Shown here one piece after another: positions 28,930 through 37,451 of a DNA stretch of 37,451 nucleotides. Positions within the stretch are counted from its first letter, which is position 1. The number at the start of each line of letters is the position of its first letter. The notes beneath the pieces were generated by a model. It searched no databases. It saw nothing but the letters and a program-made list of their open reading frames with translations, and was not told the origin of the DNA. The position numbers were made by a program, and so were the translations under genes. This DNA is from Thermoplasmatota archaeon (GTDB lineage: Archaea; Thermoplasmatota; Thermoplasmata; Thermoplasmatales; Thermoplasmataceae), in the NCBI GenBank assembly GCA_023379825.1, contig JAMCPQ010000049.1, positions 1 to 37,451 on the forward strand. The letters are read 5' to 3'.

Positions 28930-29658
28930 ATGACAAAGGTCTCTGGTACAGTTTCAGCTCAAGGTGTTCTGATTGATGATACTGCATTCATATCTCCGTA
29001 TCTCAGCACTCTGAAAATACAGAGAATATTAAATGATAGAAGAAACAGAGGGGAAACAGGTGATGTGATAATGCTGCTCCAGCATCCTCCAACCTACACC
29101 ACTGGCATTCATGACAATCCACCGGAGTATCCATATCTTGATGAGAAGCCAGTCAGACTGGAGCGGGGTGGATCTGTAACTTATCACGGCCCTGGCCAGC
29201 TTGTAATGTATTTCATAATAAACCTCAGGGACAGTGGAATCAATGTTCTTCAGCTCATTGAGAAAATTCAATCCTCCATGTCGGATGCCCTTAAAAATTA
29301 CGGTATATTATCTGAAGGCAGGCTCGGAAAGGAGACGGGGCTCTGGCTGTCAAACGGTAAGAAAATAGCTTCAATAGGTCTGGCGGTGAAAGGGTTCTCC
29401 ACCCTCCATGGTGCAGCTGTTAACATTAGCAATGACATGTCTCCGTTCTCAAAAATAAGACCATGCGGATTTGACCATGATATAATGACCAGCCTGAGTC
29501 TTGAAAAAGGTAGAGAGGTGGACTTCAGTGAATTTGTTGAAATCCAGAAAAATATTCTGCTGGAAAAATTCCGGATAGGAGAGACAAAAAAATTTCATGG
29601 AGAAAGAGAGCTCATGAAATATCTGAATGTGCAATTGTCTGAGACTGCTCCCTCATGA
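28930..29658 (+). CDS. lipB: Lipoyl (octanoyl) transferase LipB
   Basis: LLQHPPTYTTGIH, ERGGSVTYHGPGQLVMYFIINL, KKIASIGLAVKGFSTLHGAAVN, IRPCGFD. ATG at 28930 preferred. Confidence 0.93.
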   Translation: MTKVSGTVSAQGVLIDDTAFISPYLSTLKIQRILNDRRNRGETGDVIMLLQHPPTYTTGIHDNPPEYPYLDEKPVRLERGGSVTYHGPGQLVMYFIINLRDSGINVLQLIEKIQSSMSDALKNYGILSEGRLGKETGLWLSNGKKIASIGLAVKGFSTLHGAAVNISNDMSPFSKIRPCGFDHDIMTSLSLEKGREVDFSEFVEIQKNILLEKFRIGETKKFHGERELMKYLNVQLSETAPS

Positions 29659-31174
29659 ACTGCTGCAGATAGTAGTATGATCCTGTTCCCTTTCCGCTTA
29701 TTCCGCTCAGCTTCCATCCAACGAAGGGTTGTGAACCAACCACGGCTCCTGTGCTTGCCCCTCTTGTCCTGTTCGCGTATATGACTCCTGCCTCTACGTT
29801 GTCAAAGTAATACTCCATCTCTTTCTGGCTGTTTGTGAATATTCCTCCCGTGAGACCGTATTCTGATCTGTTTATGTGTTCCACAGCTTCTTCCACGCTG
29901 TTTACTTTGAGCACTGCAAGAACGGGGAGGAACAGTTCCTCTCTCACCACATGGGAATCAGGCTTTGCATCGGCAATGAGTGTTGCCTCAACATAGAATC
30001 CCGGCTGATCCAGTGCTTTTCCACCAGCAACGATTTTTCCAGCTTCTGCAAATTTAGGGGCTAGGCTTTTGAACTTTTCAAACGCTTCCCTGTTTACAAC
30101 TGGGTTGAGAAAAGCCTCCCTCTTCCTCGGGTCTTCCGGCTTCAGATTTTTTACCTTTTCTGTCAGCTTCTTCACGAACTCATCATAGACATCCCTGTGA
30201 ACATATGCCAGTGAGGTAGCACTGCACTTTTGCCCTGAATATCCATATGCGCCACGGAAAACACCCTCTACTGCGTCATCAAGCCTGCAGTTGTTCGAAA
30301 CGATAACCGCATCCTTTCCGCCCATTTCGGTGATCACTGGCTTAGGCCTCTTCGACTGCGCATTCCTGTAAATTCCCATTCCAACCTCTCTGGAACCTGT
30401 GAAGACAACTCCTCCTATGTCATCGTGCTCTGTTATCATTTTCCCTACAACAGAGCCCTTTCCTGCAACAAATGCAAGAGCCTCCTTAGGAACACCTGCA
30501 TCATATAGCATCTTCACGGTGAGATAGGTACTGATTGGAATATCTCCGGATGCCTTCAGGATAACTCCATTTCCTGTAACAAGCGGACCGGCGGTCATTC
30601 CTACAGTTATGGCAAAGAAATTGAAAGGTGGTATCACTGCAAAGACACCATAGGGCTTCATAACACTGAAGCTCTCCTCATTGTCATAACCCTTTCCTGT
30701 CAGTCTCTCATATCCATTGTTCTGTATGAGGTCAAGGGCATAGTATCTGAGAAAATCTATTCCCTCATCCACATCTGCCATTGCTTCAGTCCTGTTTTTC
30801 CCATTTTCATATGCAAGCAGCGCTGATATGAGGAACTTCTTTTCACTGAGAAGATCAGCCGCCTTGAGCATTATGGATGCTCTTCTCCTGTAGCCATAAT
30901 GGTACCATTTCCTGTAATTTGCCTTCAACATAGAAATGGCCTTACCGACACTTTCAGCTGATGCAGCCTGAAATGTGCCTATTTCCTTTCCATCAATTGG
31001 AGAAATATCCTTCAGCTTCTCATTTTCCATTACCTCATTGCCGATAATGTTGGGATATTCCTTATGCAGAAAGGACTCTGCTTCTTTGAGTGCCTTCTCA
31101 TAAAGATCATGAAATTCCTTCTCTTTTCCTGCCTTTGTCATTCTGACGTATGTCAGTTCATTTTCGAAGGTCAT
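29612..31174 (-). CDS. Aldehyde dehydrogenase, 1-pyrroline-5-carboxylate dehydrogenase-like
   Basis: 520 aa; PFNFFAITVGMTAGPLVTGNGVILK, ITEMGGKDAVIV, GYSGQKCSATS, GSYYYLQQFMREQSQTI as in P5C dehydrogenases. Its 3' end overlaps lipB by 47 bp (convergent). Confidence 0.88.
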   Translation of the reverse strand: MTFENELTYVRMTKAGKEKEFHDLYEKALKEAESFLHKEYPNIIGNEVMENEKLKDISPIDGKEIGTFQAASAESVGKAISMLKANYRKWYHYGYRRRASIMLKAADLLSEKKFLISALLAYENGKNRTEAMADVDEGIDFLRYYALDLIQNNGYERLTGKGYDNEESFSVMKPYGVFAVIPPFNFFAITVGMTAGPLVTGNGVILKASGDIPISTYLTVKMLYDAGVPKEALAFVAGKGSVVGKMITEHDDIGGVVFTGSREVGMGIYRNAQSKRPKPVITEMGGKDAVIVSNNCRLDDAVEGVFRGAYGYSGQKCSATSLAYVHRDVYDEFVKKLTEKVKNLKPEDPRKREAFLNPVVNREAFEKFKSLAPKFAEAGKIVAGGKALDQPGFYVEATLIADAKPDSHVVREELFLPVLAVLKVNSVEEAVEHINRSEYGLTGGIFTNSQKEMEYYFDNVEAGVIYANRTRGASTGAVVGSQPFVGWKLSGISGKGTGSYYYLQQFMREQSQTIAHSDIS

Positions 31175-31203
31175 GATTCTTTATGGAAGGATCATAGATA
31201 AAA

Positions 31204-31938
31204 TTACTTGGTAAGTGTATTTAAACCCCTGTCAACGTTAATGCACTGACCGTTTATACCCAGGGACATTTCGCTTGCAAGGAACGCATTTACCATTGCA
31301 ACCTCTATGGGTTCAAGACTTGTGCTCTCAGAGAATTTTGTGAAGTTAAACGGAAAGACCTTGTAGTAAGTGTCCTCCTTCCCCACTGATCCTGGAAGCA
31401 CCCCGTTTACCCTAATATTGTATTTCCTGAGTGTTTCGGCTGTTTTCCTGACAAGCTCCGGTACCGCGGCCTTTGAGATATTGTATGAGAGGTCATTGCC
31501 TGGCATAATATGTGGTGATGCCCCCACAATGACAAAGGAGCCTCCATTCTTCTTCATAGGTTCAGAAAACGACTCAATGATTCGAAGATGGCTCAGAAGA
31601 TTTGTCTGGAGCATAGACATGAAGAAGGAGTCATCAGGGAATTCCTTTCCGGAGCTTTCCCACTTTCCAACATTTGATATCACGGTGTCTATCTGACCAT
31701 AGTGTTTCAGTATGGCATCCCTGACAGCACTGATCTGATCAGGTTTTGAAAGGTCCGCCTTGAAAGCTTTGATCGTCGAGGATTCAACAAGGCCAAACAT
31801 ACTGCCGGATCTTGATACTATTGCAACCTTAGCGCCGAAATTGATCATCATCCTCACACTTGCCATGCCCTGTCCGGGGCCCACCCCAAGAACAACAGCA
31901 ACCTTTCCTGCCAGTGAATCTCTTATTATGTCAACCAT
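31204..31938 (-). CDS. SDR family oxidoreductase
   Basis: 244 aa; AVVLGVGPGQGMASVRMM, DTVISNVGKWE, YNISKAAVPELVRKTAE. Confidence 0.85.
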   Translation of the reverse strand: MVDIIRDSLAGKVAVVLGVGPGQGMASVRMMINFGAKVAIVSRSGSMFGLVESSTIKAFKADLSKPDQISAVRDAILKHYGQIDTVISNVGKWESSGKEFPDDSFFMSMLQTNLLSHLRIIESFSEPMKKNGGSFVIVGASPHIMPGNDLSYNISKAAVPELVRKTAETLRKYNIRVNGVLPGSVGKEDTYYKVFPFNFTKFSESTSLEPIEVAMVNAFLASEMSLGINGQCINVDRGLNTLTK

Positions 31939-32051
31939 ATTCCATAATCCCTAACATGCTATTAAGTTAAACCCGGCACCCTTCGTGATTATAGTTCTTA
32001 AAGTTTTGCAAACATATTTGTGTATTGAAGTAATATACAACTGGTGGTCTT

Positions 32052-32978
32052 ATGTCAGATAGTATTAAATTAAAGGAGGTACAGGCAGTTTTCAGAGGCA
32101 CTGAAACCATGGATGGAGCCGGGGTAAGGCTTCGAAGAATTTTTGGCGGATATTCCACCGCATCAATAACAGATCCTTTCCTTCTTCTGGATCATTTCGG
32201 TTCCAACAAAAAGGAGGAATATATCCGGGGATTTCCATGGCACCCTCACAGGGGTATTGAAACCATCACATATCTTCTTGACGGGAAAGTTGAACATGAG
32301 GACAGTGAGGGAAACAGGGGAACCATATATCCGAATGATCTTCAGTGGATGTCCTCCGGAAGCGGTATATACCACCAGGAGATGCCAAAACCCATAGACA
32401 TGGCAGATCCAAGAGAGGCAATCCTTTCCACAGGGATGCCAGATTCTTCAGTGGGTTTACAGCTCTGGCTTAATATACCTGCTCAGAAGAAGATGAATAA
32501 ACCAGCTTACAGAGACATTAAGGGCCGGACTGTGGGATCAATAGACAATGGAGAAGGTGCCAGGATCAAGCTGATTGCAGGCAGATACGGCAAAGAGGAG
32601 TCGGAGTTCAAGGGAGATCCAGGGATTGATCCTCATTATATGGACATAATACTGGAGCCGAAATCTGAGTTCAGCTACACCGTCCCAGTAGGATACAATT
32701 CTCTTCTTTACCTGATGACAGGGTCAGTGACTGTTATTCCTCAGAAAACAAATTTCACAATGGGAGAGGCCATAGTTTTCGGAATGGATGGAAACACCGT
32801 GAAACTTGTGTCAGGTGAATCAGGGGCCAGATTTATATTCCTTGCAGGCAGACCTTTAAGGGAACCTGTTCACTGGTATGGGCCCATAGTAATGAATTCG
32901 CAGGAACAGTTAAACGAGGCATTCAGAGACCTGCAGAACGGGACATTCATCAGGGACAGGGAGCCCCTATTTCTATGA
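32052..32978 (+). CDS. Pirin family protein
   Basis: 308 aa; DPFLLLDHFGS, FPWHPHRGIETITYLLDGKVEHEDSEGN, LQWMSSGSGIYHQEMP. Confidence 0.95.
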   Translation: MSDSIKLKEVQAVFRGTETMDGAGVRLRRIFGGYSTASITDPFLLLDHFGSNKKEEYIRGFPWHPHRGIETITYLLDGKVEHEDSEGNRGTIYPNDLQWMSSGSGIYHQEMPKPIDMADPREAILSTGMPDSSVGLQLWLNIPAQKKMNKPAYRDIKGRTVGSIDNGEGARIKLIAGRYGKEESEFKGDPGIDPHYMDIILEPKSEFSYTVPVGYNSLLYLMTGSVTVIPQKTNFTMGEAIVFGMDGNTVKLVSGESGARFIFLAGRPLREPVHWYGPIVMNSQEQLNEAFRDLQNGTFIRDREPLFL

Positions 32979-32983
32979 CGCAA

Positions 32984-33382
32984 TCAGACAGGGTTATTGG
33001 GCAGGGAGGCCCTTACTCTGTTCTTCTTCCATGATGCTGCCATAAGCCCTCCCAGAAAGCATAGCACGAAGCCGATGGTGAATCCGCCCTCTGTGCCTAT
33101 CCAGCTAAGCAGGGAAAAAACCACAATTATGACACCAAATATTCTGGTCCATCTGGTTCCGAACATCACTATGATGCTTGAGGCGGTCAGAACCGATCCC
33201 CAGACTGCTCCCAGAAAAAGGGCAATGTGCTCTGCGGAGGTTATTCCTGTAAGGGTACCGGATATGATTATGCTTCTCACACCAACATATAGTATGAGAA
33301 GGCTACCCAGAAGTGAAACTATTCCGGAATCTATAGGAGAATCTTTAAAACTGAACCTTGACACAGAGGGTAATTTCCTCAA
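32984..33382 (-). CDS. Small integral membrane protein, unknown function
   Basis: 132 aa with about four hydrophobic segments. Confidence 0.7.
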   Translation of the reverse strand: MRKLPSVSRFSFKDSPIDSGIVSLLGSLLILYVGVRSIIISGTLTGITSAEHIALFLGAVWGSVLTASSIIVMFGTRWTRIFGVIIVVFSLLSWIGTEGGFTIGFVLCFLGGLMAASWKKNRVRASLPNNPV

Positions 33383-33428
33383 ATTAATTAATGTTCTCCG
33401 TTTATCTGATAGGATAAAAGGTGAGGTT

Positions 33429-33451
33429 TGGCCCCGCCATCACCGGGGCCA
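33429..33451 (-). terminator. GC-rich hairpin downstream of archaellin
   Basis: TGGCCCCG-CCATCAC-CGGGGCCA, perfect 8-bp arms, just after the archaellin stop codon; followed on the minus strand by CTCACCTTTTATCC. Confidence 0.6.
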
Positions 33452-33459
33452 TGAGGTGT

Positions 33460-34185
33460 CTAGTTCTGCAGCGTGACAACACTTGAGGTGAAGGCGATCG
33501 GTGCCGTGAAGTCTATCTGTGAAGTAGCTCCGACTTCAGGGGTGATCTGCCCTGACACCTGCATGTTCTGGGTTATATTGCTACCGAAGGTGTTGGTAAC
33601 ATTGAGGACTATTGCAGCCTCGTCACCGGCCGATATGACCGGGTATTTTGCTGTCAGTGAAGATGTGGGGTCAATCAGAGAAAGAACACCGAAGTTCGTC
33701 GGGTTGTTCTTCTTTGCGCTCATGTTTGCAAATACAGGGTCACTGAACAGGTTCTTTGTACCTGTTTTGGAAAGGTTGCTGAACAGTGAGCTGTTGTAAA
33801 CCAGCAGTGCAGTTGCACCATTTATGGAAAGAGTAAGACTGGTGTTAGCCAGGTCAATGGCGTTTCCTCCGGCATTATCCTGCAGCATTATTGCCACATA
33901 TTCCACTCCCCCGCTCTCAGGTGGATTTCCAAGATCAAATCCGTAAATGGAGTTTATGATAAGTCCTGTGGATACCTGGTTCGTTGTGGTTGTTCCAGTC
34001 GCATCGGCCCTCTGCTGCAGTATTCCGGCCGTATGTATGAGAACAGATGCAGCCACTGCTGCTACAAGTACCAGTGCAATGAAAATGATCAGGACACCTA
34101 TTCCGCTCTCGGCTTTCTCATCCTCATTGAACTTGAACTGCCTGCTGATATTCTTGAACAGATACCTCAAACCTTTCATCATCAT
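33460..34185 (-). CDS. Archaellin (archaeal flagellin)
   Basis: [42 protein letters not shown]...: class III signal peptide plus archaellin N-terminal helix. AAGGTG SD before the ATG triplet; TATA-like TTTTATATA upstream. Confidence 0.93.
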   Translation of the reverse strand: MMMKGLRYLFKNISRQFKFNEDEKAESGIGVLIIFIALVLVAAVAASVLIHTAGILQQRADATGTTTTNQVSTGLIINSIYGFDLGNPPESGGVEYVAIMLQDNAGGNAIDLANTSLTLSINGATALLVYNSSLFSNLSKTGTKNLFSDPVFANMSAKKNNPTNFGVLSLIDPTSSLTAKYPVISAGDEAAIVLNVTNTFGSNITQNMQVSGQITPEVGATSQIDFTAPIAFTSSVVTLQN

Positions 34186-34404
34186 GATAGTTAACACCTT
34201 ATGCAGTTCTGTAACTGTTTATGTATATCACTATGTCTGTATATAAAAACCTTAACGCTGGGAACGAATTAATTTCGCATTTCGCAGCACAGTCATGGTT
34301 TGCTCTACATACATAACTAAAGGCTTCCGGTATGCATCATTTAATATGGTATTTCCAGCAAAAAAAGGATATGTTCCAGGTAAGGTATTGAACTTCTGAT
34401 GTGA

Positions 34405-35271
34405 ATGCTAAGCACAGATGACAAGAGATTCATAGTGAAAAGTGTGGAGAATGGTTACAAGATAAGCGACCTGGCAAGGATGTTCAACGTAACGCCAAGA
34501 CGGGTACAGCAGATACTGAAGGAGGACACATCCGATCAGTCAATGAGGCGCAAGACGGTGAATCTGTCCAGGGAGGAGATGGAGAACATAGAAAATCTGT
34601 GGACAAACTACAAGATCGGTTCCAGGACCATATACTACCTGATGAAGAACCAGGGAAAACAGGTCTCCTATTACCAGATTTACAATTTCATGAGAAACAG
34701 GAACATGATAAAGAGCAAGGACTCCAGGATAAGAGGAGAAACAGAGCAGCAGATAGAATCTCCCCTTTCAACAGTTTATATGGACTATCACCAGACAAGC
34801 ACTGAGTCACCATATGCAGTTGTCTGTGTTGATATGAGCACAAAGAAAATCCTCTCTATAGTGGAATCCAGGAAAATCACAAAGGAAGTAATGGAGCAGG
34901 TTGCTGATAATGTGTTCAAGTTCTCCACGGAGAAGGGCCTGTCAGTCAAGAAACTGTATCTGAGAAACGGAATTCTGAGCATACTTTATGGTGCAACAGA
35001 TCTGAAATACCATATGAAAAGGAAGGGTTTCGACGAGGTAGAGCAGGACAAGCATGGAAACAGGGTTCACCTTGCCCTATCAAGACTGTGGCAGAACTAT
35101 GACAGGTTCAGATGGAACACAGACAGCCCCGAGAAGTTCATGTACTGGTATAACCAGAGGCCGATAATAAACAGAAAGGAGAATCGAGTTACAACGCCAA
35201 ATGAGTTGATGGATGAGATGATAAATACAACCAACACAGTCATATCTCACGGTTCAGGAATATTCAGCTGA
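34405..35271 (+). CDS. Transposase/integrase-derived protein, apparently with degenerate DDE site
   Basis: 288 aa; N-terminal HTH ISDLARMFNVTPRRVQQILKE; integrase-core-like STVYMDYHQTSTESPYAVVCVDMSTKKIL; C-terminal FMYWYNQRPIINRKENRVTTPNELM. Expected TD.G.EF and NGK.ER positions read LRNGILSI and HLALSRL. Confidence 0.75.
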   Translation: MLSTDDKRFIVKSVENGYKISDLARMFNVTPRRVQQILKEDTSDQSMRRKTVNLSREEMENIENLWTNYKIGSRTIYYLMKNQGKQVSYYQIYNFMRNRNMIKSKDSRIRGETEQQIESPLSTVYMDYHQTSTESPYAVVCVDMSTKKILSIVESRKITKEVMEQVADNVFKFSTEKGLSVKKLYLRNGILSILYGATDLKYHMKRKGFDEVEQDKHGNRVHLALSRLWQNYDRFRWNTDSPEKFMYWYNQRPIINRKENRVTTPNELMDEMINTTNTVISHGSGIFS

Positions 35272-35417
35272 TCCTTTAAGAGAAGACATCTGAAGGCATT
35301 CACATACCCAAATTCTTCTTTTTTCCAGGTTTCAGATTGGAAAGCAGCTCTGATTTTCAGCACTGTCTTTAATGGCTTTCCCTTATAGACGATGGTTTTG
35401 CCGGGAGTATCATTCAT
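35247..35417 (-). CDS. 56-aa small protein, overlapping the upstream MFS stop
   Basis: Manual codon-by-codon translation MNDTPGKTIVYKGKPLKTVLKIRAAFQSETWKKEEFGYVNAFRCLLLKDQLNIPEP*; its ATG overlaps the MFS stop as ATGA (35414-35417). Below the track's length limit. Confidence 0.6.
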   Translation of the reverse strand: MNDTPGKTIVYKGKPLKTVLKIRAAFQSETWKKEEFGYVNAFRCLLLKDQLNIPEP

Positions 35418-36595
35418 GAGGTATGAACCAGTCCGGTTTTCCAGTATCTCACCACCAGGACTGCAGTAAAACAGGCGGAAATAACTCCCAGGATTATGAA
35501 ATCTATGTGAAAACCAATGGTCGAACTTATGTATCCAAATATGACCGGGACTATCATGAACAGGATGTTATTGTAAGCCATGAAATAGGAATTTGCAGCA
35601 TTCCTTTCCGATACATCTGTTCCCCTTGCAATGATCATGGTGGTAACGGGGAAGATGCTTCCATGAGGTATACCAAGAAGAACCATAATAACCAGGAACA
35701 GCACAAAACTTGGCATAAACGGAACCAGTATCAGGGAAAGTGCAGTCAGAACAGCAGAAATGACAAGTGGTGGAAAGAGGTTTCCAAGTGGCCTGATTGC
35801 TATAGTAAGACGTGTCAGGAAAGAGGAGGAAAAGAATACTATGAATGCTGAATATGCCAGACCACTGGAAATCCCGTAGTTCTGCTGTGCATAGATTACA
35901 AGAAAAGCCGTTATTGCAGCAAAGGGGATGTTATAGATACTTATGGAAATAAGGGCTGAATGTAGCGATTTATTTTTCAGTGTACCTCGTCCGCCAAGTT
36001 CCCCACCTCCTGACGGGAACCTCACAAAAGGGGCCACAGCGGTGGCAAGAAGTGACAGAGGGAGAAAAGCAATGAAAAGAAGCCTGTAGCCAATAACTGG
36101 AAGGAGATAGGTTTCAATGGAAGGACCGATAACAAGGCTTAGGCTGAGGCTCACAGAATATATTGCGAGAAGCCTCATCTGGGCCCTGTGGTCCCCCTGT
36201 ATGGAGGCGGATGTAATAAGATTTGGAAAGACGATTCCAAATGCAACGCCAGAGAATGCTGCTATTGCCCATATTGTATAGCCACCGGAAAGTGACAGAA
36301 AGATGAGGGCTGCATCCATCCCTATGACAGAGAGCACAAATGCCCTTCTTCTGGCAACACTCCTTAACCTGGGGTTCACCAGTGATGTTGAAATGAAGGT
36401 GGTAGCATAGGTCAAGGCAGTTATCTCTCCAACTGAAACGTTAGAGAAATGGAAGAAAAGTTTTGAAAAAGTAGGGATAGTTGTTACGATCATATTATTC
36501 GTGGATCTCAGGGTGATAGTTATTGCCACTATGGTAAGGACTGAGAATATGAATGAAAACCGACGGGAAAAGACATCACTTTGTTCTGAGTTCAT
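35414..36595 (-). CDS. MFS transporter
   Basis: 393 aa; about 12 hydrophobic segments, MFS-like organisation. Confidence 0.83.
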   Translation of the reverse strand: MNSEQSDVFSRRFSFIFSVLTIVAITITLRSTNNMIVTTIPTFSKLFFHFSNVSVGEITALTYATTFISTSLVNPRLRSVARRRAFVLSVIGMDAALIFLSLSGGYTIWAIAAFSGVAFGIVFPNLITSASIQGDHRAQMRLLAIYSVSLSLSLVIGPSIETYLLPVIGYRLLFIAFLPLSLLATAVAPFVRFPSGGGELGGRGTLKNKSLHSALISISIYNIPFAAITAFLVIYAQQNYGISSGLAYSAFIVFFSSSFLTRLTIAIRPLGNLFPPLVISAVLTALSLILVPFMPSFVLFLVIMVLLGIPHGSIFPVTTMIIARGTDVSERNAANSYFMAYNNILFMIVPVIFGYISSTIGFHIDFIILGVISACFTAVLVVRYWKTGLVHTS

Positions 36596-36704
36596 CCTAG
36601 GTCCTGTGCTTTCAGATAATCACTGCAACCCTTAAAAATAATTTTAAAATTAAGACAGGAAATTGAAAATACATTGTATCAACGGTTTCCCTTCCCGTGT
36701 CAAT

Positions 36705-37451
36705 TCATGCTGTTGAGAGACCTCTGACCAGAAGAGGGATCGAATCCTCATACAGGTATTCTATACCAAAATGTCCCTCATCGTATACCATCAACCGGTT
36801 CTGAATTCCCAGTTTATCCATGGATCTGCTCAACGCTCTTATACCGATATTTATGGAAAATTCATCCCTGGACCCGCATTGAAGAATAATTGTCTTTCCC
36901 TTCAGAGATTCTGCATACTCCAGGACATTTCTCACCGGGTCCAGTTTTTTCCATTTTTCCCATATTTCATCACGTATCAGTCCTGTATCGGGTTCAAAAG
37001 GAAGATCGATGTTCATGTCATTTCCGGGCTTTGGGGAATAAAAGGCGGACATCGCTATGATGTTCATAGCATCCATCTCTTTATGGGTATGTGTAGGTCT
37101 CGTTCTGAACTCCTTAAGGAAAGATGAAATTCCGTACTTCGAAACCATTTCGATTGCAGAAGGGAAATCCCTGAGGTAGCAATATTCGAAGGCAGAGTCC
37201 CCTGAAACATCAATGAACCCATCAAATATATCCGGGTTTCTGGCTACAAGGGAATACGAGCCGAATCCCCCTGAGGATTTGCCAAACAGTCCGATTTTTC
37301 TTTTTCCGTATTGCTCCCTGATTTTCTCCACCACCTCTGTTGCAATAAAGTTCTCGTAATTACCCACGGCGGAGGAATTGAGGTACTGATTTCCTCCAAA
37401 AGAGGTCATGGTGTCCGGTAGAACTACAGAGAATGAACAATCAGGATTCTT
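36705..37451 (-). CDS. Putative esterase (alpha/beta hydrolase, esterase D-like), 5' end beyond window
   Basis: GLFGKSSGGFGSYSLVARNPDIFDGFIDVSGD (G.S.GG nucleophile elbow). The frame stays open past the track's ATG to the window end (KNPDCSFSVVLPDTMTSFGGNQYLNS), so the gene is truncated. Confidence 0.87.
   Translation of the reverse strand, partial: KNPDCSFSVVLPDTMTSFGGNQYLNSSAVGNYENFIATEVVEKIREQYGKRKIGLFGKSSGGFGSYSLVARNPDIFDGFIDVSGDSAFEYCYLRDFPSAIEMVSKYGISSFLKEFRTRPTHTHKEMDAMNIIAMSAFYSPKPGNDMNIDLPFEPDTGLIRDEIWEKWKKLDPVRNVLEYAESLKGKTIILQCGSRDEFSINIGIRALSRSMDKLGIQNRLMVYDEGHFGIEYLYEDSIPLLVRGLSTA

Noticed and set aside
35423-35851. 142-aa plus-strand ORF
   Set aside because: Antisense to an MFS gene; low-complexity N/K/C-rich translation typical of a shadow frame.
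1-37451. CRISPR array, rRNA or integrated virus/plasmid
   Set aside because: No regular repeat-spacer pattern, rRNA sequence or virus-hallmark gene was seen by eye; a self-dotplot would be decisive.

Overview
Archaeal chromosomal window of moderate GC, gene-dense on both strands. Gene content and order suggest Thermoplasmatales or a close relative; this is inference, as no search was run. Most of the window is ordinary metabolism and information processing: the L7Ae-S28e-L24e-Ndk-aIF5B block, two TFB paralogs flanking gar1, a tRNA-Leu(CAA), homoserine kinase with a trans-sulfuration enzyme, a cytochrome P450/ALDH/TPP-enzyme cluster, a glucose-dehydrogenase-like SDR beside a KDG-aldolase-like enzyme, several MFS transporters, SAM decarboxylase, LipB, P5C-dehydrogenase, pirin and an archaellin. 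No CRISPR array or rRNA was seen. The most interesting items are: (1) an arsB-like permease divergent from a DsrE/FmdE-like/ArsR operon, with several palindromes in the shared promoter; (2) an intact integrase-fold ORF whose DDE residues look lost (possible domesticated transposase) beside an isolated archaellin gene; (3) two small ORFs missing from the supplied track: a 28-aa Cys-rich microprotein with its own TATA box and Shine-Dalgarno (SD) motif, and a 56-aa ORF joined to an MFS gene by an ATGA stop/start overlap; (4) clear inverted repeats in short divergent or long upstream regions. All family calls were made by eye from motifs.
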